Assembly: GCA_026645575.1 (NCBI GenBank)
Contig: JAPKMW010000008.1
Span: 124,001-188,000 of the forward strand
From: Caldilineaceae bacterium
GTDB taxonomy: Bacteria; Chloroflexota; Anaerolineae; Caldilineales; Caldilineaceae
DNA: 64,000 nt
Direction: 5' to 3'
Part shown: positions 44,403 through 53,310 of the stretch, piece after piece
How positions within the stretch are numbered: position 1 is the first letter of the stretch
Layout: every line of letters starts with the position of its first letter
Translations under genes and position numbers: made by a program
The notes under the pieces: model-generated
What the model was told of the DNA's origin: nothing
The model's database searches: none
The model's input: only the letters and a program-made list of their open reading frames with translations

Positions 44403-47090
44403 ATGCAACCGGAAAAACTAACATTGACCGTTAACGGTCAGACCGTACAACTGGACATCGATCCAGGGACCCCGTTGCTTTATGTCCTCCGTAACGATTT
44501 GGGTCTCAAAGGCCCCAAGTTTGGTTGTGGCCTAGAGCAATGTTACGCCTGCAAAGTGTTGATCGACGGCGCTGATGTGCCGTCTTGCAAATTACCGGTA
44601 CAACAGGCACAGGGGACACAGATCACCACCATTGAAGGGCTGGGTACGCCGGACGCCCTCCACCCCTTGCAAGAAGCCTTTATCGAAGAGCAGGCGATCC
44701 AGTGCGGCTACTGCGTCTCCGGCATGATCATCGCCGCGCAGGGGCTGTTGAACCGCACCCGCTACCCCAGCGATGAGGAGATTCGCACGGCGCTGGAGGG
44801 CAACCTCTGTCGCTGTGGCGTCTATGACCGGGTACGTCGCGCCATCAAGTTGCGCATTGGTCGCCCGATTTGGGAGCCAATCTATGAAGTAGTAGAAGCG
44901 CCGCCACTCACAACGCCGACGCCATCCCAGGCAACCCTCCCCGCGCCCCTGCAACAGACCCCTGATCTCGATGCCTGGATTCGTATTGATGCGACCGACA
45001 TCATTACTGTCTTCACCGGCAAGGTCGAGATCGGCCAGGGTCTCAAGACGGCCATTGCCCAACTCGCCGCCGAGGAATTGGACGTAAGGCTGGATCGCAT
45101 CCGCGTCATCATGGCCGACACGGCATTGACCCCCAACGAAGGGGTGACAGCCGGCAGCATGTCGCTGGAAACGAGTGGCAATGCCGTTCGTCAAGCCGCC
45201 GCCGAAGCGCGCCACATTCTGCTCCAACTGGCGCACGAAGAGTTGGAGGCAGGGGGCGCGCCAGAAGCGTTAGTCGTGCAAGATGGCACTGTCACCGATC
45301 CCGCCACCGGTCGCCAGACCGATTATTGGGCGCTCTTTGGGGGGCAGCGCTTTGGTCGGCAGGCGACGGGGCTGGTCAAGCCTAAAGCGTTCGCAACCCA
45401 TTCCGTGGTCGGGCAAGCCGCCACCCGTCTCGATCTACCGGCCAAAGTGACCGGGTTGCCCAGCTTTGTCCATGATTTGGCATTGCCGGGGATGGTTCAC
45501 GGTCGCGTTGTGCGGCCACCGACCTATACCGCCCGCCTCGTGTCGGTTGATGAAGCCGCCATCCGGCAGATGCCCGGCGTACTGGCTATTGTACGGGATG
45601 GTTCGTTTTTGGGCGTCATTGCCGAGCGCGAAGAACAAGCCGTTGCGGCCAGAGAAGCCTTACAAACAGCGACGGTATGGGAGAACAGTACGCCACTGCC
45701 GACTCCTGACAAGCTCTATGACCATCTACTCAGTCAACCAGCACAATCGCAGTTGCTGATTGATGGCGCACTCACCAATGACCCAATCCCTCCAATCACT
45801 ACGCCCATGAACGCTGCTACCACTTTGAACGCCACCTACCATCGTCCCTACCAGATGCACGCCTCGATTGGGCCATCGGCGGCGGTAGCGCAGTGGGAGG
45901 ACGGCAAACTGACCGTTTGGAGTCACACGCAGGGCGCATACCCGTTGCGGGCGTCGTTGGCCCAAGTTCTCAAGCTGGATGCTGCAAACATTCGGGTAAT
46001 TCATGTCGAGGGGGCTGGGTGCTACGGTCACAACGGGGCGGACGATGTTGGCCTGGATGCCGCCTTGTTGGCCCGTGCCTTGCCGGGACGCCCCATTTCG
46101 CTCAAGTGGATGCGTGAGGATGAACACGCCTGGGAACCCTACGGCCCGGCAATGGCCGTGCAACTGCAAGCCAGCTTGGACGAAACCGGCGCCATCAGCG
46201 ACTGGAACGAAGATATTTGGAGCTATCCCCACAGCGGTCGCCCCCGTCCCGGCACCGATACCTCCGGTCTGCTGGCCGCCTGGCATCTGGCCGAACCTTT
46301 CCCACCGCCGACGAATCGGATCATGCCGGGTCGTCACTCTGGCAGTTTTCGCAATAGCGACCCGCTCTATGCGTTCCCCCAGCGCCGTGTGGTCAACCAC
46401 CATGTTGATAACACGCCCCTGCGTACTTCGTCCATGCGCGGCCTGGGCGCCTATGCCAACATCTTTGCCATTGAATCGTTTATGGATGAACTGGCGTTGG
46501 CGGCAGGGGTCGATCCGGTCGCCTTCCGGTTGCAACATCTCACCAATGAACGGGCCAAAGCCGTGATCGAAGCGGCGGCGCAAAAGATTGGCTGGCAGCC
46601 CAGATCGGGACCAACTGGCAGCGGGCGCGGTCAGGGCATTGCCTTTGCCCAGTACAAGAACCTCCAATGTTACGCCGCCATTGCCGTCGAGGTGACAGTT
46701 GACCAGGCGAGTGGGCAGATCGCCGTGCCACGCGCCGTCATCGCCGCCGATGCCGGCCAGGTGGTCAACCCGGATGGCCTCAGCAACCAGTTGGAAGGCG
46801 GCTTTGTCCAGGCGTTGAGTTGGACCTTGTTGGAAGAAGTCTGCTTTGACCAGACGGGTGTCACGAGCCGCGATTGGGAGAGTTACCCCATTCTGCGCTT
46901 TACGGCGGCGCCGGTCATCGAAACCGTTCTCTTGAACCGGCCTGATCTCCCCTTCCTGGGCAGTGGGGAGGCCAGTCAAAACCCGACACCGGCAGCGGTT
47001 GCGAACGCGATCTTTGCTGCTGTTGGGGTGCGCCTACGGCAGATTCCCTTTACGCCGGAGCGGGTGCGGGCGGCACTGGCAGGTCGATAG
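44403..47090 (+). CDS. Fused molybdenum hydroxylase ([2Fe-2S] plus Mo-cofactor subunits)
   Basis: The 895-residue protein joins two subunits that are usually separate. Residues 1-150 hold both [2Fe-2S] clusters: Cys42, 47, 50 and 62, then Cys101, 104, 136 and 138. Residues about 185-890 form the molybdopterin-binding subunit of the isoquinoline oxidoreductase (IorB) type, ending with LGSGEASQNPTP, which holds the active-site Glu. No FAD domain is present, so electrons probably pass to an external acceptor. The substrate is likely an N-heterocycle or aldehyde. No XdhC-type maturation gene is adjacent. Confidence 0.9.
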   Translation: MQPEKLTLTVNGQTVQLDIDPGTPLLYVLRNDLGLKGPKFGCGLEQCYACKVLIDGADVPSCKLPVQQAQGTQITTIEGLGTPDALHPLQEAFIEEQAIQCGYCVSGMIIAAQGLLNRTRYPSDEEIRTALEGNLCRCGVYDRVRRAIKLRIGRPIWEPIYEVVEAPPLTTPTPSQATLPAPLQQTPDLDAWIRIDATDIITVFTGKVEIGQGLKTAIAQLAAEELDVRLDRIRVIMADTALTPNEGVTAGSMSLETSGNAVRQAAAEARHILLQLAHEELEAGGAPEALVVQDGTVTDPATGRQTDYWALFGGQRFGRQATGLVKPKAFATHSVVGQAATRLDLPAKVTGLPSFVHDLALPGMVHGRVVRPPTYTARLVSVDEAAIRQMPGVLAIVRDGSFLGVIAEREEQAVAAREALQTATVWENSTPLPTPDKLYDHLLSQPAQSQLLIDGALTNDPIPPITTPMNAATTLNATYHRPYQMHASIGPSAAVAQWEDGKLTVWSHTQGAYPLRASLAQVLKLDAANIRVIHVEGAGCYGHNGADDVGLDAALLARALPGRPISLKWMREDEHAWEPYGPAMAVQLQASLDETGAISDWNEDIWSYPHSGRPRPGTDTSGLLAAWHLAEPFPPPTNRIMPGRHSGSFRNSDPLYAFPQRRVVNHHVDNTPLRTSSMRGLGAYANIFAIESFMDELALAAGVDPVAFRLQHLTNERAKAVIEAAAQKIGWQPRSGPTGSGRGQGIAFAQYKNLQCYAAIAVEVTVDQASGQIAVPRAVIAADAGQVVNPDGLSNQLEGGFVQALSWTLLEEVCFDQTGVTSRDWESYPILRFTAAPVIETVLLNRPDLPFLGSGEASQNPTPAAVANAIFAAVGVRLRQIPFTPERVRAALAGR

Positions 47091-47097
47091 AGATTAG

Positions 47098-47145
47098 AGA
47101 GATTGAGAGATTGAGTCAACGTAATCGCTCAATCTCTCAATCTCT
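47098..47145. repeat. GAGATTGA octamer inverted array
   Basis: 18-bp perfect arms at 47098-47115 and 47128-47145 directly follow the hydroxylase stop. It is the same family as 12983-13055 and 51106-51146, and probably forms the 3' hairpin of that gene. Confidence 0.88.
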
Positions 47146-47230
47146 CAATCTCTTTATCTCAACCAGAATAGTCGTGCCGCCGCCTTTGCGCTATAATGAA
47201 AGGAGCAAAGGTTTTCGGGGAGGTGACAAG

Positions 47231-48787
47231 ATGCGCTTTTTCAACACAGCCGGGCCATGTGACCCACGCTTTCATTATATGCTTGCGGCCGATGAACGCT
47301 TACAAGATGAGGACGTTGCGCGCTTGATTGCGCAAAATTCCTACTTTATTGTTCATGCACCGCGCCAGACCGGCAAGACGACAGCCATGTTGGAATTGGC
47401 GCACCGGTTGACGGCATCAGGGCGCTACATCGCTGTTGTTGTATCGATGGAAGTAGGCGCAGCTTTCCCTGGCAATATTGAAGCTGCCGAAAACGCGATC
47501 CTCAGTGATTGGAAACAGGCGATCCGCTTTACGTTGCCACTGGAACTCCAGCCACCGGATTGGCAACCAGGCGATCAAGCTGGACAACAACTTGGCGCCT
47601 TTTTAAGCGAGTGGGCCATTGCCGCCGACCGACCTTTGGTCATGTTTTTGGATGAGATTGACGCATTGCAGAATGATGTGTTAATTTCTGTGCTACGCCA
47701 ACTGCGCTCCGGCTATTACCGACGCCCCGACGGTTTTCCGGCAGCATTGGCGTTAATTGGTCTGCGCGACGTGCGCGACTACAAGGTCGCTTCCGGCGGC
47801 AGCACCCGTCTAAACTCACCCAGCCCCTTTAACATTGCCGTGCGTTCCATCATGTTACGGAATTTTACCTCAACGGAGGTACGTGCGTTGCTGCAACAGC
47901 ACACGGACGAAACCGGACAAGCTTTCACTGCGGAAGCGCTCGACCATGTTTTCTACTTAACGCAAGGCCAGCCGTGGCTGGTCAATGCGCTGGCGAAAGT
48001 GGCCGTCGAAGAGCTTGTACCAGATGTGACGCAAGCGGTGACAGTGGCGCACATTGAACGGGCCAAAGAAATCCTCATTCAACGGCGCCAAACTCACCTG
48101 GACCAACTCACCGATAAATTGCGCGAACCGCGGGTGCGCCATGTAATCGAACCGATCCTGGCCGGCGCCTTGCTCAGTGATATTCCACAGGATGACCGCG
48201 ATTATGTAGTCGATCTCGGCCTGGTGCGCAGAGAAAATGGGCGGGGGTTGGTCATCGCCAATCCCATCTACCGCGAGGTGATTCCGCGGTCGCTGGCTAG
48301 CGGCGCGCAAGATTCGCTGCCACGTATTCAACCCATCTGGCTGCGACCGGATGGACGCCTGGACAAAGAAAAGTTGTTACAAGCGTTTCTGGCCTTCTGG
48401 CGGAAGCATGGGCAGCCATTACTCCGGGCCGTCCATTACCATGAGATTGCGCCCCATCTGGTGATGATGGCCTTTTTGGATCGCGTGGCCAATGGCGGCG
48501 GCATTTTGGATCGCGAATATGCGTTGGGCGAAGGGAAGATGGATCTCTACCTACGCCACGGTGAGGAACAGCTTGGCATTGAATTGAAAGTCTGGCGCGA
48601 CGGCAAAACGGACCCGCTTGACGAAGGACTGGAACAGTTAGATGATTCCCTGAGCAGGCTGGGGCTGGCGAGCGGTTGGTTAGTGCTCTTTGACCAACGC
48701 AGTGGTCTGCCCGATATTAGTGAGCGCACAACCGTTGAGACAACCACTTCGCCGGTCGGACGGCAAGTAACAGTGATTCGGGGATAA
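47231..48787 (+). CDS. AAA-ATPase with C-terminal PD-(D/E)XK nuclease-like domain
   Basis: The 518-residue protein has an AAA domain with Walker A APRQTGKTTA (about 43-52) and Walker B VMFLDEIDAL (about 137-146), and a winged-helix-like middle region. The C-terminal GKMDLYLRHGEEQLGIELKVW (positions about 438-458) matches a PD-(D/E)XK nuclease core with Asp, Glu-x-Lys. Proteins of this layout are patchily distributed in Chloroflexota and Cyanobacteria and are suspected mobile or defence genes. I chose the ATG at 47231 because GGGGAGG lies 7 bases upstream; a TTG 40 codons earlier lies inside the octamer repeat and is rejected. Confidence 0.75.
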   Translation: MRFFNTAGPCDPRFHYMLAADERLQDEDVARLIAQNSYFIVHAPRQTGKTTAMLELAHRLTASGRYIAVVVSMEVGAAFPGNIEAAENAILSDWKQAIRFTLPLELQPPDWQPGDQAGQQLGAFLSEWAIAADRPLVMFLDEIDALQNDVLISVLRQLRSGYYRRPDGFPAALALIGLRDVRDYKVASGGSTRLNSPSPFNIAVRSIMLRNFTSTEVRALLQQHTDETGQAFTAEALDHVFYLTQGQPWLVNALAKVAVEELVPDVTQAVTVAHIERAKEILIQRRQTHLDQLTDKLREPRVRHVIEPILAGALLSDIPQDDRDYVVDLGLVRRENGRGLVIANPIYREVIPRSLASGAQDSLPRIQPIWLRPDGRLDKEKLLQAFLAFWRKHGQPLLRAVHYHEIAPHLVMMAFLDRVANGGGILDREYALGEGKMDLYLRHGEEQLGIELKVWRDGKTDPLDEGLEQLDDSLSRLGLASGWLVLFDQRSGLPDISERTTVETTTSPVGRQVTVIRG

Positions 48788-48813
48788 GCTGAAGCAGAAC
48801 CCGGTCGAAGTTG

Positions 48814-48843
48814 TTTGCGTTTTTGACACGCTTTATGCTACGA
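48814..48843 (+). promoter_or_regulatory. Candidate promoter for the sugar-acid dehydratase gene
   Basis: TTGCGT (48814-48819) and TACGAT (48838-48843) are 18 bases apart, about 40 bases before the start codon. A TTGACA at 48822 lacks a well-spaced -10 partner. Confidence 0.35.
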
Positions 48844-48881
48844 TCAATATCCTCTATTAAACCATTACAGAAACAAATCTT

Positions 48882-50012
48882 ATGAAACCAACCAAAATCG
48901 AAAAAGTGGAACCGATCCTCTGGGATCGCTGGCTGCTCCTGAAAATTTATTGTGAAGATGGCACCATCGGCATTGGCGAGGGGGGCGTCCACGGCTGGCA
49001 ACGCCCGACCAAGACGATGCTGGAGGTGATGACGCCCTATCTGCTGGGCCAAGATCCGTCACGCATTGAGCATCACTACCAGTGGCTCTACCGCTCGTCC
49101 CACTTTATGGGGTCGGTGGTGCAGGGTGCGCTCTCGGCCATTGACATCGCGCTTTGGGACATCAAGGGCAAGCGGCTCGATGTACCGATCTATGACCTCA
49201 TGGGCGGCATGACGCGCGAACGGGTGCGCTGCTATATGCACGTCAACGGCAAAACCATCGATGAATTGGTGGCCGATGCCGTCGCCAAAGCCAAAGAGGG
49301 CTTTACCGCCGTGCGCTTCTCCCCCTTCCCGCCCGATTTTCATCTGCACAAATCATACAGCGAATGGGCCGATGAAGCGGTGCGACGGGTAGGCGCCGTG
49401 CGCGAAGCGGTGGGCAACGCCGTGGACATTTGCGTCGAAATTCACCGTCAGATGACCCCCGCCGAGTCGATCTGGTTGGGCCGCCGGTTGGAGCAATTCC
49501 ACCCCTATTTCTACGAAGACCCCATGCTCCCCGACAGCCCGGCGCGCATGGCTGATGTCCAGCAACAGTGCAACATTCCCATTGCCACCGGCGAACGCTT
49601 CACCACTATCTTTGAATACCAACAACTGTTGGAAGCCAAAGGGGCCGCGTATGTGCGCCCCGATGTCTGTCTCTGCGGCGGCTTGACTGGCAGCAAGAAA
49701 GTGGCAGCCATGGCCGAAGCCCAACATGTCAAGGTGATCCCGCACAACCCCCTCAGCCCGATCAGCACGGCGGCTTGTATTCAACTTGACGCCGCCATTC
49801 CCAACTTTGCGTTGCAAGAATACACCGGTGAGTCGCACCCGCCCAAGAGTGATCTGTTGGTCACACCCTTGGAATTGAAAGATGGCTATCTCACCGTGCC
49901 GACCGGCCCCGGCTTGGGCATCCAACTGAACGAAGCGGCGCTCAGTTATCCGATTAAAGATAAAATTCTGGACACGCCCATCGGTTATGATGGGTCGGTG
50001 CAGGATCGATAG
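48882..50012 (+). CDS. Enolase-superfamily sugar-acid dehydratase (DgoD/ManD-like)
   Basis: The 376-residue enzyme belongs to the mandelate racemase / muconate lactonising group. The metal ligands and catalytic residues typical of sugar-acid dehydratases are visible: VEIHRQM (near 186), YFYEDPMLPD (near 211), TGERF (near 237) and the HNPLSPISTAA loop (near 288). It probably removes water from an aldonic acid such as galactonate or mannonate to give a 2-keto-3-deoxy acid. The following gene encodes a putative TIM-barrel aldolase that could cleave that product. Confidence 0.85.
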   Translation: MKPTKIEKVEPILWDRWLLLKIYCEDGTIGIGEGGVHGWQRPTKTMLEVMTPYLLGQDPSRIEHHYQWLYRSSHFMGSVVQGALSAIDIALWDIKGKRLDVPIYDLMGGMTRERVRCYMHVNGKTIDELVADAVAKAKEGFTAVRFSPFPPDFHLHKSYSEWADEAVRRVGAVREAVGNAVDICVEIHRQMTPAESIWLGRRLEQFHPYFYEDPMLPDSPARMADVQQQCNIPIATGERFTTIFEYQQLLEAKGAAYVRPDVCLCGGLTGSKKVAAMAEAQHVKVIPHNPLSPISTAACIQLDAAIPNFALQEYTGESHPPKSDLLVTPLELKDGYLTVPTGPGLGIQLNEAALSYPIKDKILDTPIGYDGSVQDR

Positions 50013-50015
50013 GAA

Positions 50016-50070
50016 TAGGGGCGCGGATTAGCCTACATGTTAATCCGCGCTACCTAAATCCGCGCCCCTA
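50016..50070. repeat. Three-armed GC-rich inverted repeat
   Basis: Outer arms at 50016-50029 and 50057-50070 (14 bp) and an alternative inner pair 50021-50030 with 50041-50050 (10 bp) are mutually exclusive. The element lies between the dehydratase and aldolase-like genes. Confidence 0.7.
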
Positions 50071-50106
50071 CTGGCTTAGATCACAAATTAAAAACAGGAC
50101 GACCTT

Positions 50107-51099
50107 ATGCAAAAAGCAATGGATCTGAAATTACAGGACATTCGCACCAATCCGAGCAGCAAAGAATTTATCATCTGCTATGCGGCTGACCCGGATATGG
50201 GTGCGGGCATGGCGCCCATTGTCGGCGGCTATCCGTCGCTGCGGGCGTATCATGAAAGCTTGGCCGCGCTGATCGAGCAGGCCAAGTTGGACATTATGCT
50301 CACCTCGGTCTCGGCGATGGATGTGTTGGCGCGCGAATGGCGTCTCTTTGATAACTCGCCGGTAACGCCGTCGATCCGCGCCAATGACGCCACTGATATT
50401 TGGAGCGGGCGCGGCTTTACCTATGCCAAAACCCCTTCCCGCCCCTTTGCCACCACAACGATTGAAGAGGCGCAATTTGGCACGCTGCTGCCCAAGCCGG
50501 GTCAACAGCCCGATGTCAACCTGGGCCTCTACTCGCTCACCTTTAACAATGACTTTGAATCGGATTGGTTTGCGCTAGAGCGCTTGAAGGAATTTCGTAT
50601 TGAGGCCGTGCGCAAAGGCTTCCGCTACTTTATTGAAGTCTTCAACCCTAACGCTCCCGTGAATCTGCCGGCGGAAAAGGTGCCGGCCTTTGTCAATGAC
50701 AGCATTGCCCGCATGTTGGCCGGCATTCCCAATGCTTCGCGCCCGGAATTTTTGAAGATTCCCTATAACGGGCCACAGGCGCTGGAAGAATTGGTCGCCT
50801 ACACTTCGGTCATTGTCGGCATTCTGGGCGGACCAGCCAGCACAACCTACGACTCCTATAAACTCATTGCCGAAGTCAAAAAATATGGCGCCCACGTTGC
50901 CCTCTTTGGCCGCCGCATTAAGGACGCCGCCGATCCCCTGGCCTTCACCGAATATCTACGCGCTGTCGTCGATGGCGACCTAAGCGCTGAAGAAGGGGTA
51001 AAAGCTTACCACGGTGCGCTGCAACGGGCTGGGATCAAATCTAGACGCTCGCTGGAAGAAGATATGGTGATTGAAACGCCGGCGCTGCGCAATAGCTAG
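50107..51099 (+). CDS. Putative class I TIM-barrel aldolase
   Basis: The 330-residue protein has no family I can name with certainty. The pattern of strands and the segment FLKIPYNGPQALEELV (near 220-235) followed by VGILGGPASTTYD resemble class I aldolases of the DeoC/FbaB type, where the Lys forms a Schiff base and a GG loop binds phosphate. It directly follows a sugar-acid dehydratase, so cleavage of a keto-deoxy sugar acid is a reasonable guess. No signal peptide or membrane helix is seen. Confidence 0.5.
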   Translation: MQKAMDLKLQDIRTNPSSKEFIICYAADPDMGAGMAPIVGGYPSLRAYHESLAALIEQAKLDIMLTSVSAMDVLAREWRLFDNSPVTPSIRANDATDIWSGRGFTYAKTPSRPFATTTIEEAQFGTLLPKPGQQPDVNLGLYSLTFNNDFESDWFALERLKEFRIEAVRKGFRYFIEVFNPNAPVNLPAEKVPAFVNDSIARMLAGIPNASRPEFLKIPYNGPQALEELVAYTSVIVGILGGPASTTYDSYKLIAEVKKYGAHVALFGRRIKDAADPLAFTEYLRAVVDGDLSAEEGVKAYHGALQRAGIKSRRSLEEDMVIETPALRNS

Positions 51100-51105
51100 G
51101 CAAAG

Positions 51106-51146
51106 AGATAAAGAGATTGAGAGAGTAAGCCTCAATCTCTTTATCT
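51106..51146. repeat. GATAAAGA/GATTGAGA inverted repeat
   Basis: 16-bp perfect arms at 51106-51121 and 51131-51146 start six bases after the aldolase-like stop. It belongs to the family at 12983 and 47098 and probably acts as the 3' hairpin. Confidence 0.88.
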
Positions 51147-51221
51147 GCTCAGGACAACGCTATGCAGACTATGATAGCGATTGATATTGGCACAAGCGGC
51201 GCGTCTCCCCTCTACTTACTG

Positions 51222-52031
51222 CTAGTCGTTGTCTTTTGCCTGCTGCTCTTCTGTCTTCTGGCCTTCAGACGACGGGTCGCTTACCCCATAGCGGGCTTGC
51301 AGCTCAGGGTCAGGGGTATACTCCGGGGCGGGCAGGCCAAGTTTACGGAGGGACATGGCGGCGGCTTGTTGGGTGGCGTCTTGTTTGCTCCGCCCCTGGG
51401 CAACGCCATGAATTTCGCCGCCAATGGTCACCTGCATGACAAAGGTTTTGGCGTGGTCGGGGCCGAATTTCTCGATCTCTTTGTAGCGAGGCGTCAGGTT
51501 TTTGTTACTCTGCACCCACTCCTGCAAGCGGCTCTTGGGATCTTTGTCCAGGGCGAGCGCTTCGACGCGCACCAACTCCTGCTCAGCCAGTGGTAGGACA
51601 AAGGCGCGAACAGCATCTAGTCCTTGATCGACATAGATGGCGCCGACCAACGCTTCAAAAGTATCACAGAGGGTCGCCATGCGCGTGCGCCCACCGCTCT
51701 CTTCTTCGCCATGCCCCAACCAGAGATATTGGCCCAGCTTCAACTGTTCGGCCAGCCGCGAGAGTGTTTCCCGGCGCACCAACGCTGCACGCAGATTGGT
51801 CAACGGTCCTTCCGAGTAGTCCGGATACTTCATATAAAGTTCCTGGCTGATGATAAAATTCATAATGGCGTCGCCCAGAAACTCCAATCGCTCGTTGTCC
51901 TGTAAATCGTGTGCCGTCGTCGTAATCTCGTTGAGATAGCTGCGGTGAATAAAGGCGCGCTGCAACAAGCGCTGGTCGTGAAAGGTGACCTGTAGCGTTT
52001 GGGCCAGCTTTTCAATTTTGTCTCCGATCAT
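51222..52031 (-). CDS. rnc: Ribonuclease III
   Basis: The 269-residue enzyme cleaves double-stranded RNA in rRNA and mRNA processing. The catalytic signature ERLEFLGDAIM (near 46) and the second acidic cluster DTFEALVGAIY (near 118) are present, followed by a C-terminal double-stranded RNA-binding domain (about 155-225). A 25-residue charged tail ends the protein. I chose the ATG at 52031 because GGAGG lies five bases upstream; an ATG four codons earlier is possible. Confidence 0.94.
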   Translation of the reverse strand: MIGDKIEKLAQTLQVTFHDQRLLQRAFIHRSYLNEITTTAHDLQDNERLEFLGDAIMNFIISQELYMKYPDYSEGPLTNLRAALVRRETLSRLAEQLKLGQYLWLGHGEEESGGRTRMATLCDTFEALVGAIYVDQGLDAVRAFVLPLAEQELVRVEALALDKDPKSRLQEWVQSNKNLTPRYKEIEKFGPDHAKTFVMQVTIGGEIHGVAQGRSKQDATQQAAAMSLRKLGLPAPEYTPDPELQARYGVSDPSSEGQKTEEQQAKDND

Positions 52032-52069
52032 TTCATCCTCCATCGTTGGCTATATGATTTTTACGCCAC

Positions 52070-52160
52070 GATGACAGGATGACAACATGACAAGATGGTC
52101 GCTCTGTGGAGAGGAGTAAGTTGGTAACACAACGCCATCTTGTCATCTTGTCATCTTGTC
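52070..52160. repeat. ATGACAAG octamer inverted array upstream of rnc
   Basis: ATGACA(A/G)GN units at about 52070-52098 are answered by CATCTTGT copies at 52134-52160. It lies in the gap between the regulator gene and rnc. A separate short GGTAGATA tandem follows at about 52188-52208. Confidence 0.8.
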
Positions 52161-52249
52161 ATAACCAGCGTTACACACCTTTCTGGGTAGGTAGATAGGT
52201 AGATAGGAAAACCGGTTGTCAGCCCTGACTTACACCTTGTGTCCTTGTC

Positions 52250-53011
52250 TTAACTCGGTGTGAGATTCAACTGATAACCGGAGCCGCGTACAGTAGTCAG
52301 ATACTCCGGTTTCGAGGGGTTGCGTTCGATCTTGTGGCGGAGGCGCCAAATGGCAACTTCGATAAAATTGACTTCGTGTGCTTCACAATAGCCCCAAACG
52401 TCAGTGAGGAGTTGCTCTTTGGTGACAGGTGCGTTGGCATTATAAAACAAGAAATGTAAAATGCGATATTCAATTTGCGTCAGAGAAATTTCTCTTTCCC
52501 CGATATAGATTTTGCGATGACGACCATCTAGGTTGAGCAATGGGCGTTTGCTGCCCCGGTGATAGACCGCATTAGCATAGCCTGCACGACGCAAGATTGC
52601 TTGTAAGCGCGCATTTAATTCAGCAAAGGTAATGGGTAACGCCACGTAAACATCAGCGCCCATCCCCAAACTCTCAATCAACTCTAACTCATTCTTCTGT
52701 TCGGTCAGCACCATCAATGGCACACGGCTATACCGGCGTATATGCTGGCAGAGTTGACTAGCACTTACATCCGGTAGCTCAGTGTGTAATAGAACAACAT
52801 CAACTGTCAACCGATCGAGCAGTGCAATTGTTTCGTGCGCATTGTTCGCAAGATGAACATAATAACCTGCTTGACTCAATTCCTTGTACAAAACCGTACA
52901 GCCGGCTTTCTCTGTCATGGTCAGCAACAAAGAAAGGCGTGGCGCCGGCAGCCGCAAGTGAGCAGGTGAACGGATTGGTGAAGAATCCGACGGCGAACGA
53001 TAGGTATTCAT
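52250..53011 (-). CDS. OmpR-type regulator with a degenerate receiver domain
   Basis: The 253-residue protein has a receiver-like domain (about 25-145) and a C-terminal winged helix of the OmpR/PhoB type (about 155-250, ending VRGSGYQLN). The receiver has lost its key residues: the phosphoacceptor Asp is His76 in VVLLHTELPD, the acidic pair is absent from RLSLLLTMTE, and the conserved Lys before Pro is Leu125. The switch Thr103 remains. It should not be phosphorylated and probably responds to dimerisation, a ligand or its own level. No histidine kinase is nearby. Confidence 0.85.
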   Translation of the reverse strand: MNTYRSPSDSSPIRSPAHLRLPAPRLSLLLTMTEKAGCTVLYKELSQAGYYVHLANNAHETIALLDRLTVDVVLLHTELPDVSASQLCQHIRRYSRVPLMVLTEQKNELELIESLGMGADVYVALPITFAELNARLQAILRRAGYANAVYHRGSKRPLLNLDGRHRKIYIGEREISLTQIEYRILHFLFYNANAPVTKEQLLTDVWGYCEAHEVNFIEVAIWRLRHKIERNPSKPEYLTTVRGSGYQLNLTPS

Positions 53012-53046
53012 AAAATCTTAGTTCTCATACAGTGTCAATAGCTGTA

Positions 53047-53310
53047 TCAACCCTGTTTCTGCGGGGGTTGTTCAACCACAGTCACTTCGTCGGGCTGCGC
53101 TTTTTGGGCAGATCGTCGTTTTGGGATATTCATAACGCCATCTGCACGCGCAGCAGCCAGACAAGCGCCATAAATAATGATCATAGCAAGTAAGGAAAGG
53201 GCGATATAAAGAAAAATAGCCGTTGTCATTGGTGTCGTCATCGGTGTCGTCATTGGTGTCGTCATTGGTGTCATCATTGGTGTCATCATTGGTGTCATCA
53301 TTGGTGTCAC
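53047..53310 (-). CDS. Small membrane protein with an MTPM-repeat N-terminus
   Basis: The 87-residue open frame begins with about seven four-residue units (MTPM, drifting to TTPM), then a single transmembrane helix (about 31-52) and a polar tail rich in Lys, Gln and Pro. The repeats come from a 12-bp tandem array in the DNA. Each unit contains an ATG in frame, so the real start may be any of them; the last (residue 28) would give a 60-residue single-helix protein. The family is unknown. It lies 35 bases upstream of the pseudo-receiver regulator gene on the same strand. Confidence 0.5.
   Translation of the reverse strand: MTPMMTPMMTPMMTPMTTPMTTPMTTPMTTAIFLYIALSLLAMIIIYGACLAAARADGVMNIPKRRSAQKAQPDEVTVVEQPPQKQG
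53225..53310. repeat. 12-bp tandem array in the 5' end of a small gene
   Basis: Units of GGTGTC(A/G)TCATT are repeated about seven times with minor drift towards the 3' end of the array. Unit length is a multiple of three, so copy-number change would vary protein length without shifting frame. Confidence 0.85.

Noticed and set aside
51162..51596. 144-codon plus-strand frame opposite rnc
   Set aside because: It lies almost wholly antisense to ribonuclease III, which has strong motif support, and its translation shows no domain.
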